NCBI GenBank assembly: GCA_030848705.1
Contig: CM061238.1
Location: 47,655,133 to 47,719,132, forward strand
Length of the DNA: 64,000 bases
From: Heracleum sosnowskyi
Taxonomy: Eukaryota; Streptophyta; Magnoliopsida; Apiales; Apiaceae
Direction: 5' to 3'
The notes below the pieces were generated by a model. It was not told where the DNA came from. It saw only the letters and a list, made by a program, of their open reading frames with translations, and searched no databases. Numbering within the stretch: position 1 is the first letter of the stretch; every line of letters starts with the position of its first letter. This document shows positions 30,786 through 41,375 of the stretch, in pieces. The position numbers and the translations under genes were made by a program.

Positions 30786-33700
30786 TATTCTTCAAGCAAA
30801 AGATAAGCAATTTCCTTCCCATCAGGATTGAGAGAAAGATGAGTCATGCCAAAATTTACTTCTTTAACAGCAGTACCCCTTTGCATTTCCACATCCTGAC
30901 CTCTTTGATTTAAGTACATGGGAGTAAAATTACCATTGAAATTACTGTTTCCATCCAGTCTTCTTCTTATAGTTGACAAAATCATGTCACTCCATTCTTT
31001 GTACACTTGGTTCTTCCATCTTAACAGATAGTGAACATATTTTAGTTCCTGTGTAGTTTTCATCAGCAGATCTTGAATAGATAGAATCTTCACACTACCA
31101 TCTTTCATGAAGTACAGAAGCTTTTCTTTCTTTTCAAAACCATCATGACAATCTATAACTATATCAACAGCTAATAAATTGTTCAGGTTTTCAGAAGTTA
31201 AAGTACCTCCAATTTCTGTCAAGGAGTAAGGATCAACATATGACATATTCAGATATTCACCATCTCTGTGTCCAATACCTCCTCTTGAATTACTTGACAG
31301 TTGCTTCAGATTTGAAAACATCTTTAACCAGAGTGTTTTTGATCTAGCCATATCAGACAAATCAACAACACTTGAAGCGCTTGTAATAATTCCACCAGAC
31401 TGAAAATTGATAGGTGTATCACAACTTAATGTGCTAATATGTTTCCACTTCTTGTATTTCTCCTTTTCATGAGCGTAGCTTCTTTCAAGTAAAGATTCTT
31501 GTCTGCTTGAATTTCTCCATTGTCTTTTATTTGAAACTTTAAGCCTTTGTAGATAGAGATTAAAATCTTCATTTGTTTTCTTTGTAATATCTCTTCTTCT
31601 GGCTTCTTCTTCTTCATCTACTTCTTTGTTGTGATAATCAACAACAGTAGATAAGATTATCAAATCAACCTCTTGCAGAATTTCAGATTCATCAGGATCT
31701 TGAATATTGTCAGGATTAGAATCTTCAATTTGATTTGTATTGCTGAGAGTTGATTTACTTGATTTTCTTCTCAATTCAGGTTCTTCTTCAACAATTCCAT
31801 CATCACCAAAAGTAGATCTGTCAGGAACTACTAGAGTTTGAATAGGTTCAGGAATTTCTTCAATTCTTAACCCTCTAGACCTTGTCTGTCTAGGTACTAT
31901 TTGAGTTGAAGAACCTCTTTTACTTCTTCTAGCACCTCTCCTACCTTTGCTTCCTCTACCTCTAGCAGGAGCAGTATATCTTTCCATTGTCTCTCTTTGT
32001 AGTCTCAAGAATTCTTCATGTGAGAGATCTGGATATTCTTCACTTGCTGTAGAGAGTGCTTTTCTTGCATATAATTGTTGAACTCTTTTATCAGTGTGAT
32101 AAAGAGTAACAATTCTACCGTCTTTTGTAGAAAACTTCTGGAATAAATTTGATGCATCTTCAGGATTATCAATAATCACATCTTCATCACCTTCAGGAAT
32201 TGTAGCAAGAATTTGTCCATGACCAGGTGTCAGGATTTGATCTTCCGTCAGGATCTGAGATTGCACCAATGTTCTTACTGTCTTAACTCCAGAATCAGAA
32301 ACATGAGTTGACTGCGTTGTTTGACTTTGAGAAGTTTGGATTGTCTTCATAACAACAGCATCAGAGGTTTCTCCTTGTATCGCTTTGTCACCACCATCAT
32401 CTCCAGTATCATCATCATTATTTCTTAATACTAGATCAGGTGTACATTTTGTCTGAATAACCTTCTCCCCCTTTTTGACATCAGGATTTGACAATAATTG
32501 CAAAATTAAGGAAAGAGAGGCTTGAATTTCAGTTACCTTAGTATCCAGAGAATCAATTCTTTGATTGATTGAGGTTTGTTCTGAAACAACAGATTTCACT
32601 TGGGATTCCACTACCCTTAGTTGTAAAGTAGTAGGCACCTTTGTAAAATTATTAAAGATATCAGTCCTCACTTTTTCAGTTGAGCCCTTGATAGAATCAA
32701 TCTCACTTTTCAGGCTTTTGGATAACAGAGTTGTAGCCTTCAGATGATTCTTCAAGTCTTGATTCTCTATAGACTTCACTGCATTATAGGCATGTTCAAT
32801 AGCAGAAGAAAAACTGATAGATTCATCAGATTGGTGCCATGAATTGTTCCATTCATTCTGTCTAAATGCCTCTGCAGGATCAAAGGAAGGAGTAGAAAAA
32901 TCTTGTCTCTGATCTTTCCCAGTGAAAGCATTGCTAGCCATATATGTACTTGATGAACCAAAATTAGTTCCAAGACTAATTTTGAGTGCTGTAGCAAGCT
33001 GTTCCTTCTCTTTTCTATTCTCATTATCATCATCACTATCATCATCAGAATTATCATCATCGGAACCATGAGATATATCAGGATCAGGAATTGCAATACC
33101 TTTCATTTTATCCTGTGATTCTGAGATAGGATGATCCATTTGTCTTGAACGAAGTGGCTGTATCAAAATAGGTTCATTATCAGGAGCACCACTAGCGTCA
33201 GGATGAACATCGTCAGGATTTGATATGCTTGCATCAGTATTTGCTACCAATGGTTCTTGTGGAGCTTGAGGTTCAGAAGCTGCTTCAACACTTTGAGCTA
33301 AAGGTTCTTGTGTGCTTCCCTCATTGACAATGTTCTCGACCAATCTTTCAACAGAAGCTGTAGCTTTGCCTGCATCTTCACTTTGAGAAGATGGTTCTTG
33401 TGTAGCTGGAATGTTGATGTCTTCATTCTCCCTTTGAGAAAATGGTTCTTGTGTGACCATTCCACTAGCTAAGCCTTCACCCAAACTTTGATTGAGTGGT
33501 TCTTGTGTGGCAGGATCAACAGTAGCTGCTGAATTACTCTGAAATTCAGGTTCTTGTGGGCTTGATCCTTTCAGCTTCTTCTGTCTCTGATAGACTAACT
33601 CTTCTGCATTCCTCTTTTTCTTTGATGTAGGTGTTAGACCAACCAAGGAAGCAGTTGTAGAAACCTTCTCCCAAGAAATTACTCTAATCTGAGATGGAGA

Positions 33701-34351
33701 GGCTGGAGAGTCTGATATAGAGACAACTTTTGTTGCTGCATCAGGAATACTAACATCAGGATTTGCTAGAGCATCAGGAGTAGATGACTCTTCAGGATTT
33801 GATGTCTGAATATCAGTATCCTTCATTTGCACTGTCAAAGGAATATGATACCTGCTCTTTGATAATTTCCTTGTCTTTTGTGGTTTTGACGAAGGTACCA
33901 CAACTTTAGTAGCAGTATCAGCAACTTCCTTGTTCATATTCATCACAGAGGATATAGGTAAGTCATCCTCTGAATCACTTTCATCAATCAACCTTAACTT
34001 CCTTTTCACAGGAACATTCTTAACAACCTTATCAGCTTTCTTCACCAGGACCCCTTGTACACCCCCTTGTATCTTCTTTTTAGTGAGTGGTGTAGAGGAA
34101 AAATCCTTTGAACCTGATTGCCTTCCAGACACATCAGTTCTAGCTGATTTCTTTGATTTTACAACTAAAGTCTTTTGAGAGACAGTAGAGGTGGTTGTTA
34201 ACTGTTTAGACTGTTTAGGTTGCATGCTTGTGTCAGGAACAAGGTGGGTTGGGCCTTGTACCATAGCATTAGAAAGTAGTCCATAACAAGTAGGCATTTT
34301 CTGATGTAAGAAAAACCTAACCTCATCAGGAATAAAAGCATTTCCGCACAA
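30781..34351 (-). CDS. E3 envelope-like ORF, main part, lacking the N-terminal domain
   Basis: About 1190 codons; the first codon of the open stretch is not an ATG and the true start is unclear. It begins CGNAFIPDEVRFFL, which aligns with E2 after its conserved N-terminal domain (MLPESVQQFL). So the EFWRTA / KEWSxxFD domain is absent here. Then come basic Ser/Lys stretches (KKSARTD), tandem blocks built on TQEP...Q(S/N)E, and many NPD/DPD peptides written from the element's AATCCTGAT word. An Arg/Gly run (ARGRGSKGRRGARRSKRGS) may bind nucleic acid. The end is cut by E4 at the TSD; the last 180 bases are at 16635-16814. Confidence 0.82.
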
Positions 34352-34692
34352 AATATTTTGCCATATCAGGATTAAAAAAAAATATTCAATAAGATTAAAA
34401 TAAAATTTTATTTAAGAAAACAAAATTTATTTTAACAATCCTGAATAGCGTTTTGGTTTAAGAAAAATAACCAAATTAATGGTCATAGAATTAAAACACG
34501 CTTACCAGCAAACGAGGCAAAAATATTTATGGAAAACCGAACCGTCTCATCGAGATTGTAGAAATGACCTGCACCCTTAATACACATTCTCTATAAAAGA
34601 GAACTGTTAAGCATAATCATCATATATCTATTAAAACACAAACCCTCTCCAGAGAAAAACTTACGAAAACCTTTCACCTTCTTTGTTTTTCA
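34352..34692. promoter_or_regulatory. Divergent intergenic region of E3 with a plant-like promoter on the + strand
   Basis: Lies between the envelope-like ORF (- strand) and the small antisense ORF (+ strand), which point away from each other. It is AT-rich on the left. On the + strand TCTATAAAAGAG (TATA at 34592-34598) is followed by CAAACCCTCTCCAGAG and TTCACCTTCTTTG before the ATG, a typical plant leader. Confidence 0.5.
34592..34598 (+). promoter_or_regulatory. TATA box for the antisense small ORF of E3
   Basis: TATAAAA in the context TCTATAAAAGAG, 95 bases before the ATG at 34693. This leaves about 65 bases for a leader. Confidence 0.55.
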
Positions 34693-35112
34693 ATGGCTGC
34701 CAACAATCAAAACAACATACCTGATGAAGAACTTGATAGAATTTGGCAACAAATGGATGAGGCTCTAGCAGAGATTGCAGAGCAAGAGGGACCTCAGCCT
34801 ATTCCTGATCCACAGGAGCATCATGCTTTTGTGAATGCAATGGCTGATGTGCTTCTTCATAACTTCTATCAGGCAAATCCTGATTGGAATCCTCTTGAAA
34901 ATCTCATCGTTGTCAATGAAGAGGATGAAGACGATTGGGATGATGAAGAGGATGAGGATGAAGATGATGAAGAGCTCGTCCGAGAGCTTGAGAAACGTAA
35001 GAAGAGAATCCGTGATGCTTGTATGTCATGCAAGTTGGAGGCACGGAGGCGTCCCGGTGGTCACGGTGACGATCCGCCTTCAAGTAAATCAGCTCCTCTT
35101 CTTGTCTCTTAA
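34693..35112 (+). CDS. Small acidic ORF antisense to E3 (139 aa)
   Basis: Unrecognised. Starts MAANNQNNIPDEELDRIW; the ATG context CAATGGC is good for plants. Residues 10-35 form an acidic amphipathic helix (DEELDRIWQQMDEALAEI). A highly acidic Asp/Glu run (EDDWDDEEDEDEDDEE) and a basic C-terminus (KRKKRIRD, KLEARRRPGG) follow. The E3 word occurs in it as AATCCTGAT. It has a TATA box and CT-rich leader upstream and a polyadenylation-like AATGAA at 35290. The first helix resembles the one in the small ORF of E1 (NEEIDELFEMLLDAMDEI), although that one is in sense. Antisense ORFs are known in some Tat-type gypsy elements; for a SIRE element this is less usual. Confidence 0.6.
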   Translation: MAANNQNNIPDEELDRIWQQMDEALAEIAEQEGPQPIPDPQEHHAFVNAMADVLLHNFYQANPDWNPLENLIVVNEEDEDDWDDEEDEDEDDEELVRELEKRKKRIRDACMSCKLEARRRPGGHGDDPPSSKSAPLLVS

Positions 35113-35658
35113 GGATGGAACAAGAGACCTTCCAGTTCTGATGGACTGTGAAGCTGCTCAGGAGCATTCATGCTAATTTGCAGGGCACGTGTTCATGCTT
35201 ATCTGTAAAGCACGAGTTCCTGAGTAGAAAATAGACTAGGAAAACAAATATGTAATTTCCATATTTCATGTAATGTATCTTCAAGTATTAATGAAATTTG
35301 TCTATTTTCTCAATTGTTTTCTTCCTGTTCTTGCCTGCAAAATTTGTTAGTAACACTCATAGTGATATAGATATGATAAATAATAAACTCTGATAATAAT
35401 GACATTGATAATTAAGACTGAAAACTTAATCAAAGACTAAGTAATAATCTAATTGTCCAGAGTTTACCAGGAGTGTTGATGACAAAATAGCATAGAACCT
35501 CTGGTTTTCATACCAGCTTCAATATCTGAGCATCAGGATTTGACCAATTGATTTCCTGTCAGGATTGAGTTCTATCAGGATTTGATCAAAGATACATACC
35601 TTTCTGAATAACCATCAGGATTTGACAGTTATCAGGATTTCCTCTCTGTAGCTTTTCC
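35113..35658. repeat. E3 pol-env spacer next to pol, with ATCAGGATTTGA words
   Basis: No other gene. The word (A/G)TCAGGATTT/GAG occurs five times at 35530-35642. AATGAA at 35290 in an AT-rich tail could end the antisense transcript. Confidence 0.6.
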
Positions 35659-38600
35659 TCAGAAATTCTCAAAATCCATCATTCCAAGTTCATTCACCAA
35701 CTTATTGAAAGTAGCTTCAGGCAGTGGCTTGGTGAATATATCAGCTAGTTGTTGATCAGTAGGAACAAAGTGAAGTTCAATTGTTCCTTCCAGAACCTGT
35801 TCTCTTATAAAGTGATATCTGATACTGATGTGTTTAGTAAGAGAATGCTGAACTGGATTTCCTGTCATTGCAATAGCACTTTGGTTATCACAATAAATAG
35901 GGATTTTTGAGTATGACAGGCCATAATCTAACAACTGATTTTTCATCCACATTATCTGAGCACAACAACTTCCTGCAGCAATGTACTCAGCTTCTGCAGT
36001 TGAAGTGGAAATAGATTTCTGCTTTTTACTGAACCATGAAACTAGTTTTCCACCCAAAAACTGACAACTTCCTGAAGTACTTTTCCTGTCTATTTTGCAT
36101 CCTGCAAAATCAGCATCTGAATAACCACACAACCCAAAATCTGATTCCCTTGCATACCAAAGGCCAAGTGAAGGAGTGCCTTTGAGATATCTGAAAATTC
36201 TTTTGACTGCAATCAGATGTGGTTCTCTAGGTGTTGCTTGAAATCTTGCACATAGACAGGTTGCAAACATGATATCTGGTCTACTGGCAGTGAGATACAA
36301 TAAAGAGCCAATCATTCCTCTGTAGTGAGTTACATCTACCTCTTCACCTTGATCAGGATCAAGTTTGGTAGCTGTAGCTATGGGAGTTGAAGCAGGAGTA
36401 CTGTCTTGCATGTTAAACCTTGTCAGTAAATTCCTTGTGTATTTAGACTGATTAATAAAAATCCCTTCATCAGTCTGTTTAACTTGAAGACCCAGAAAGT
36501 AACTCATTTCTCCCATCATGCTCATTTGATATCTTGACTGCATAAGCTTGGAAAACTTTTCACACAGCTTATTGTTTGTTGACCCAAAAATGATATCATC
36601 AACATAAATCTGAACTAACAGCAACTCCTTACCATGATTCAAATAAAATAGAGTTTTATCAATTGTACCTCTTTTGAATCCACTTTCCAGTAAGAATTGA
36701 GCTAAGGTTTCATACCATGCTCTTGGAGCTTGCTTTAGTCCATAAAGTGCCTTATCCAGTCTGTAGACATGATCTGGATATGTAGGATCAATGAAACCAG
36801 GAGGTTGTTCAACATAAACTTCTTCCTCCAGTTCACCATTTAAGAAAGCACTTTTAACATCCATCTGGAAAACCTTGAATTTCTTATGTGCTGCATAAGC
36901 AAGAAATATCCTGATGGCTTCTAGTCTTGCAACAGGAGCAAAAGTTTCATCATAGTCAATTCCTTCTTGTTGAGAATACCCCTTTGCAACTAGTCTTGCT
37001 TTGTTTCTGATTATGACACCATCAGAATCAGTCTTGTTCTTGAAAATCCACTTTGTACCAACAATTGATCTATTCTTTCGTCTTGGTACCAGTTTCCAGA
37101 CTTCATTCCTTTCAAATTCATTCAGTTCTTCTTGCATTGCAGTAACCCAATCAGCATCTTTAAGTGCATCTTCAACTTTCTTAGGCTCCTCCTTGGATAG
37201 AAAGTTATTATATAAACATTCATTCTGAGTTGCACTTCTTGTTTGAACACCTGCTTCAGGATCTCCAATTATCAAATCAGGAGTATGATCTTTTGTCCAT
37301 TTCCTTGCTGGTGTCAAATTGTTTCTTGAAGTAGATGCTCCCCCTGGATTGGTGTTATCTTGATTGAAAGAATTTGATTGATTTGAAACTCTCCCTGAAT
37401 TATTGCTATGCCCTCCTGATGTGTTATCAGGATCTTCACTTGAATCAGTATCTGAAGAATTTTGTTCTGATGATTGAGTTGACTCTGAACTTGTAGTTGA
37501 ATGCCGTTGCTCCCCCTCAACATTAGCACTACTAGTTGTATCACTGTTGTTTGCATCATCAGTATTAGCACCATCAGTACCTGGTGAGTCATCAGGATTT
37601 GGTGACCCATCAGTATCTGGTGAATTGACAGGATCTGATTCAATTTCTTCAGGTTCCTTGGAAGCTTCATTTTCAAATAACAATCTATCATGCGAGTCTT
37701 CAATGATTCCAGTTATCTTCTTATCATCAAAAGATACATGAATTGACTCCATGACAGTTCTTGTTCTCAAATTAAAAACTCTGAAGGCTCTTGATGTAGG
37801 ATAACCTATGAATATTCCTTCATCAGCCTTTGTTTCAAATTTCCCTAGCTGTTCAGGATGAGTTCTGAGAACAAAACATTTACAGCCAAACACATGCAAA
37901 TGCTTCAGACTTGGTTTCTTCTCTTTGAGTGACTGATAAGGAGTGACACCATGCTTGTTTATCAATGTGAGATTTTGTGTATAGCATGCTGTGTTGACTG
38001 CTTCTGCCCAGAAATATGTAGGTAATTTAGCTTCTTCCAACATAGTTCTGCCAGCTTCAATAAGAGTTCTATTCTTCCTTTCTACTACTCCATTTTGCTG
38101 AGGTGTGCCAGGAGCAGAGAATTGTTGAATGATTCCTTTGTATTTGCAGAACTCTTCCATCTTTGAATTCTTAAATTCAGTACCATTATCACTTCTCAGA
38201 ATCTTGACTTTGTACTTTGTGGTTGTCTCAATCATCCTCACATGATCCAACAGAACTTCAGGAGTTTCATCTTTTCTATGCAGAAAATACACCCAGGTGA
38301 ATCTAGAATATTCATCAACAATTACAAGAGTGTACCTTTTCTTATTGATGGACATGATGTTGACTGGACCAAACAGATCAAGATGTAGCATGTGATATGG
38401 TTCTTCAATAGAGGATTCTGATTTACTCTGGAATGATGTCCTTCTTTGTTTTACTTTTTGGCATGCATCACAGAGTCCATCAGGTGTATATAAGACATTG
38501 GGTAATCCTCTTACTAACTCTTTCTTAACCAACTCATTGATGTTGCTGAAGTTGAGATGAGAAAGCTTCTTGTGCCAATTCCAACTTTCATCTACTGAAG

Positions 38601-38997
38601 CTTTACTGATGAAACATGTAGGGGAGCCATCAGTATCTGAGAGAATGTTGGCTTCATATATGTTACCATGCCTGTAGCCAGTTAGTGCTATCTTCCCTGT
38701 TGCTTTACTGACTACTTCACAATGTGTGGAATAGAAATTGACATGATAACCTCTGTCAGTGATTTGACTAATACTCAACAAGTTGTGTTTTAGTCCTTTC
38801 ACTAGAGCTACTTTTTCAATGATGACATTTCCAATGATTATATTGCCATATCCCAAGGTTTGTCCAATGTTGCCATCTCCATAAGACACAGTTGGGCCAG
38901 CTTTTTCCTCATATTCTGATAACAGGGCTTTGTTTCCAGTCATGTGCACAGAACATCCACTATCCATGACTAACACATTTTTCTTTTTACCCTGCAT
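35659..38997 (-). CDS. pol: E3 pol (1112 aa), intact
   Basis: Starts MQGKKKNVLVMDSGCSVHMTG (protease DSG at residues 12-14). GAG-pre-integrase finger WHKKLSHLNF...CDACQKVK. Integrase HLDLFGP, LRSDNGTEF and NGVVERKNRTL. A linker of Asp/Pro/Ser repeats (NSPDTDGSPNPDDSPGTDG) is written from the element's word. RT includes WIFKNKTDSDG, MDVKSAFLNG and YVDD at residue ~798 (36595-36606). RNase H has YSDADFAGC, STAEAEYIAAGSCCAQ and CDNQSAIA. No breaks. It is in the same frame as gag, separated by one TAG and 15 bases. Confidence 0.95.
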   Translation of the reverse strand: MQGKKKNVLVMDSGCSVHMTGNKALLSEYEEKAGPTVSYGDGNIGQTLGYGNIIIGNVIIEKVALVKGLKHNLLSISQITDRGYHVNFYSTHCEVVSKATGKIALTGYRHGNIYEANILSDTDGSPTCFISKASVDESWNWHKKLSHLNFSNINELVKKELVRGLPNVLYTPDGLCDACQKVKQRRTSFQSKSESSIEEPYHMLHLDLFGPVNIMSINKKRYTLVIVDEYSRFTWVYFLHRKDETPEVLLDHVRMIETTTKYKVKILRSDNGTEFKNSKMEEFCKYKGIIQQFSAPGTPQQNGVVERKNRTLIEAGRTMLEEAKLPTYFWAEAVNTACYTQNLTLINKHGVTPYQSLKEKKPSLKHLHVFGCKCFVLRTHPEQLGKFETKADEGIFIGYPTSRAFRVFNLRTRTVMESIHVSFDDKKITGIIEDSHDRLLFENEASKEPEEIESDPVNSPDTDGSPNPDDSPGTDGANTDDANNSDTTSSANVEGEQRHSTTSSESTQSSEQNSSDTDSSEDPDNTSGGHSNNSGRVSNQSNSFNQDNTNPGGASTSRNNLTPARKWTKDHTPDLIIGDPEAGVQTRSATQNECLYNNFLSKEEPKKVEDALKDADWVTAMQEELNEFERNEVWKLVPRRKNRSIVGTKWIFKNKTDSDGVIIRNKARLVAKGYSQQEGIDYDETFAPVARLEAIRIFLAYAAHKKFKVFQMDVKSAFLNGELEEEVYVEQPPGFIDPTYPDHVYRLDKALYGLKQAPRAWYETLAQFLLESGFKRGTIDKTLFYLNHGKELLLVQIYVDDIIFGSTNNKLCEKFSKLMQSRYQMSMMGEMSYFLGLQVKQTDEGIFINQSKYTRNLLTRFNMQDSTPASTPIATATKLDPDQGEEVDVTHYRGMIGSLLYLTASRPDIMFATCLCARFQATPREPHLIAVKRIFRYLKGTPSLGLWYARESDFGLCGYSDADFAGCKIDRKSTSGSCQFLGGKLVSWFSKKQKSISTSTAEAEYIAAGSCCAQIMWMKNQLLDYGLSYSKIPIYCDNQSAIAMTGNPVQHSLTKHISIRYHFIREQVLEGTIELHFVPTDQQLADIFTKPLPEATFNKLVNELGMMDFENF

Positions 38998-39012
38998 CAG
39001 AATAGCAAAACA

Positions 39013-41325
39013 CTAGTCAGAATGTTTAGGAACCCACACTTGTTGGATTCCTTGTTCATGCATTTTATTAAATTTAACAGCAGAAGACTTTTTGACTTTA
39101 GCAGTCCTGACAGGATTTACTCCATCAGGATTTGCTTTGTTAGTATCAGTATTAACAAAAGCATGCTTCATTATGACATTTTTAGTTCTATCAGACTTTG
39201 TACTACTTTCAAACTTAGGCAATGGATCATAAAAATTATAGTACAAATCATGATACTCTTTACATGTATAAATAGAATGCCATAGACTACCACAATGAAA
39301 ACAGGAATTCTGTGGTTTGTAAAATACTGATCTATTCCTAACATCAGACTTAGGAATTTCAGCAATTTTCTTCTTACTCTTTTTACAATCAATAGCAAGA
39401 TGATTAGAGTTACCACAGTTAAAACAACACTTTCTAGGTGCATTTGGGATATATTTATAACCATTCTCTTTATTGATCCCAACTTTACCATTCCTGTTTC
39501 TCTTAACAGTAGCTTCCTTTTTCTTATCTGTAACCTCACAGATTTTATCTTTAAGCTGTTTCTGAGACAATAGACCTACATTCTTAGTGACTTTGTTCAT
39601 GACAAGTTTAGACTTTATAATTTTAATTCCTTGTGTAGAAGAAGATCCCTTTTCAAAAGTAGAATTGGAATCCTTACCAAAAACAAAATTAACAGGAGTA
39701 ATCTTAGATTTGGTTGAGTCTATAACATGTCTATAGGTCTTTGGACTGACTGTCTCATCAATGACAATTTTCTCTTTCAATTTCTTATCCTCATCTGACT
39801 TATATCCTAGACACTCTTTCCAATTCTTAGAGGTATTAATCTCATGAAATTTCCTACCAGAGTCTGTCCAGGTTCTGATTTTCTCATTAGCAAATTCAAG
39901 TTCTTTTTCAAGGGAAGTACATTTAGATGTCATCTCTAAGTGCATGTGTTTAGCATTATCACATTCTTTTTGTACTTCTTGCATACGAGAAAATTCAGCT
40001 TCTAATGTCTCATTCCTCTTTCTAAGGTCAGACATCTCAGATAAGATTCTAGTATTCTCAGCAGTTTGACTTCTAAAGCTAATATGTAATGACTTTAGAA
40101 AACGTCTTAACTCAGAAGCATTATCAGTATCAAAATCAAAGATAGTATTTAGTACCTTATCATCAGGAGCAGCAATTACATCAGCATTGGCCATTAACGC
40201 ATAGTTGACTACCTCAGTATCAGATTCTGAGGAAGAGTCCATCCAATCCTTGCTTGATGTGATGAGTGCCTTTGTCTTGTTGCATTCAGAAGCAAAGTGA
40301 CCCATACCATTACACTTGTAGCATCTAACCTTTGACTTGTCAAATTTGTTACTCTTGCTGTCCTTCTTGATATACTTGTCTTTGTCTGCTTTGAAGGTCT
40401 TTTTCTGAAAGTTGCCTTGTCTTCTATTCTTCCTGAACTTCATCCTTCTGAAGTTTCTGACAATCATAGCAACCATCTCTTCCATGTCTGAATCAGAAGA
40501 TTCATCACCAGTATTGGCATCAGGATTGCCATCAGTATCTGATGAAGAGTCGTCAGGATCTGACTCAGCTTCTCTTGCTTTCCTTCTAGAGACCTCCATA
40601 GCTTTCCCTTTTGATTTTGCTTCTACATTCAAAGCAATTGACTTTGCCTTGCTGCTTTTCTTGTTCTTTCTCTGTTGAACTTCAAGATCATGAGTTCTTA
40701 GCATCCCATAGATCTCATCAAGAGACACAATGTTCAGATCATACTGGTGTCTAATGATTGAGGTCTGAGTATCCCATTCTTCAGGTAAAGCTCTAAGAAA
40801 TTTGGTGTTAGAATCTTCAGTTTCATATACTTTGTCAACTAAGGATAAGCTGTTCAATAGTGTCAGAAATCTATCATATAGATCAGTCAGGCTCTCTTCA
40901 GGTCTTGCATCGAATTGCTCATATTCTTGAATCAATAGAGCCCTTCTGTTTTTCTTAACAGATGCAGATCCCTGGCACTGAGTTTCCAAAGTATCCCAGA
41001 TTTCTTTTGAAGACTTGCATGCAATCACTCTGTTTGACATAACAGCATCAAGGCTATTATGCAAGATATTCTTTATCTTTGGTTCCCTGAGTACATGAGC
41101 TTTTTCTTCTGGAGTCCATTCAGCTTTAGCTTTGACCACATAATGTTCTGGTACTGTATCTGTTCGTTCTACGAACTTTGTTGGTATATATGGTCCATCA
41201 CGAATCCTGTCCAAGTAGTCGGGATCCATAGCCTCCAGGTACATCAGCATCTTTACCTTCCATGTAGGATATTCTGATATCTTCAAGATGGGAATCTTCA
41301 TGCTTTCATACTTGGTTGTTGACAT
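39013..41325 (-). CDS. gag: E3 gag (770 aa)
   Basis: Starts MSTTKYESMKIPIL, 36 bases after the PBS. N-terminal copia capsid domain (YPTWKVKMLMYLEAM, SSKEIWDTLE). Zinc knuckles CYKCNGMGHFASEC near residue 335, CFNCGNSNHLAIDC and CFHCGSLWHSIYTC near the end. Acidic linker DPDDSSSDTDGNPDANTGD built from the AATCCTGAT word. Coiled-coil middle part. It ends VWVPKHSD and TAG (39013-39015). Intact. Confidence 0.93.
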   Translation of the reverse strand: MSTTKYESMKIPILKISEYPTWKVKMLMYLEAMDPDYLDRIRDGPYIPTKFVERTDTVPEHYVVKAKAEWTPEEKAHVLREPKIKNILHNSLDAVMSNRVIACKSSKEIWDTLETQCQGSASVKKNRRALLIQEYEQFDARPEESLTDLYDRFLTLLNSLSLVDKVYETEDSNTKFLRALPEEWDTQTSIIRHQYDLNIVSLDEIYGMLRTHDLEVQQRKNKKSSKAKSIALNVEAKSKGKAMEVSRRKAREAESDPDDSSSDTDGNPDANTGDESSDSDMEEMVAMIVRNFRRMKFRKNRRQGNFQKKTFKADKDKYIKKDSKSNKFDKSKVRCYKCNGMGHFASECNKTKALITSSKDWMDSSSESDTEVVNYALMANADVIAAPDDKVLNTIFDFDTDNASELRRFLKSLHISFRSQTAENTRILSEMSDLRKRNETLEAEFSRMQEVQKECDNAKHMHLEMTSKCTSLEKELEFANEKIRTWTDSGRKFHEINTSKNWKECLGYKSDEDKKLKEKIVIDETVSPKTYRHVIDSTKSKITPVNFVFGKDSNSTFEKGSSSTQGIKIIKSKLVMNKVTKNVGLLSQKQLKDKICEVTDKKKEATVKRNRNGKVGINKENGYKYIPNAPRKCCFNCGNSNHLAIDCKKSKKKIAEIPKSDVRNRSVFYKPQNSCFHCGSLWHSIYTCKEYHDLYYNFYDPLPKFESSTKSDRTKNVIMKHAFVNTDTNKANPDGVNPVRTAKVKKSSAVKFNKMHEQGIQQVWVPKHSD

Positions 41326-41361
41326 CTTTAGATCGTATCTGATTCAGAATTAAATCAATTT

Positions 41362-41373
41362 GCTCTGATACCA
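41362..41373 (-). other. E3 primer binding site (initiator tRNA-Met)
   Basis: On the - strand TGGTATCAGAGC, two bases from the LTR, as in E4. Confidence 0.92.
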
Positions 41374-41375
41374 AT

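Noticed and set aside
29514..41373. TGGTATCAGAGC as parts of tRNA genes
   Set aside because: Each lies two bases from an LTR and lacks any cloverleaf; these are primer binding sites.
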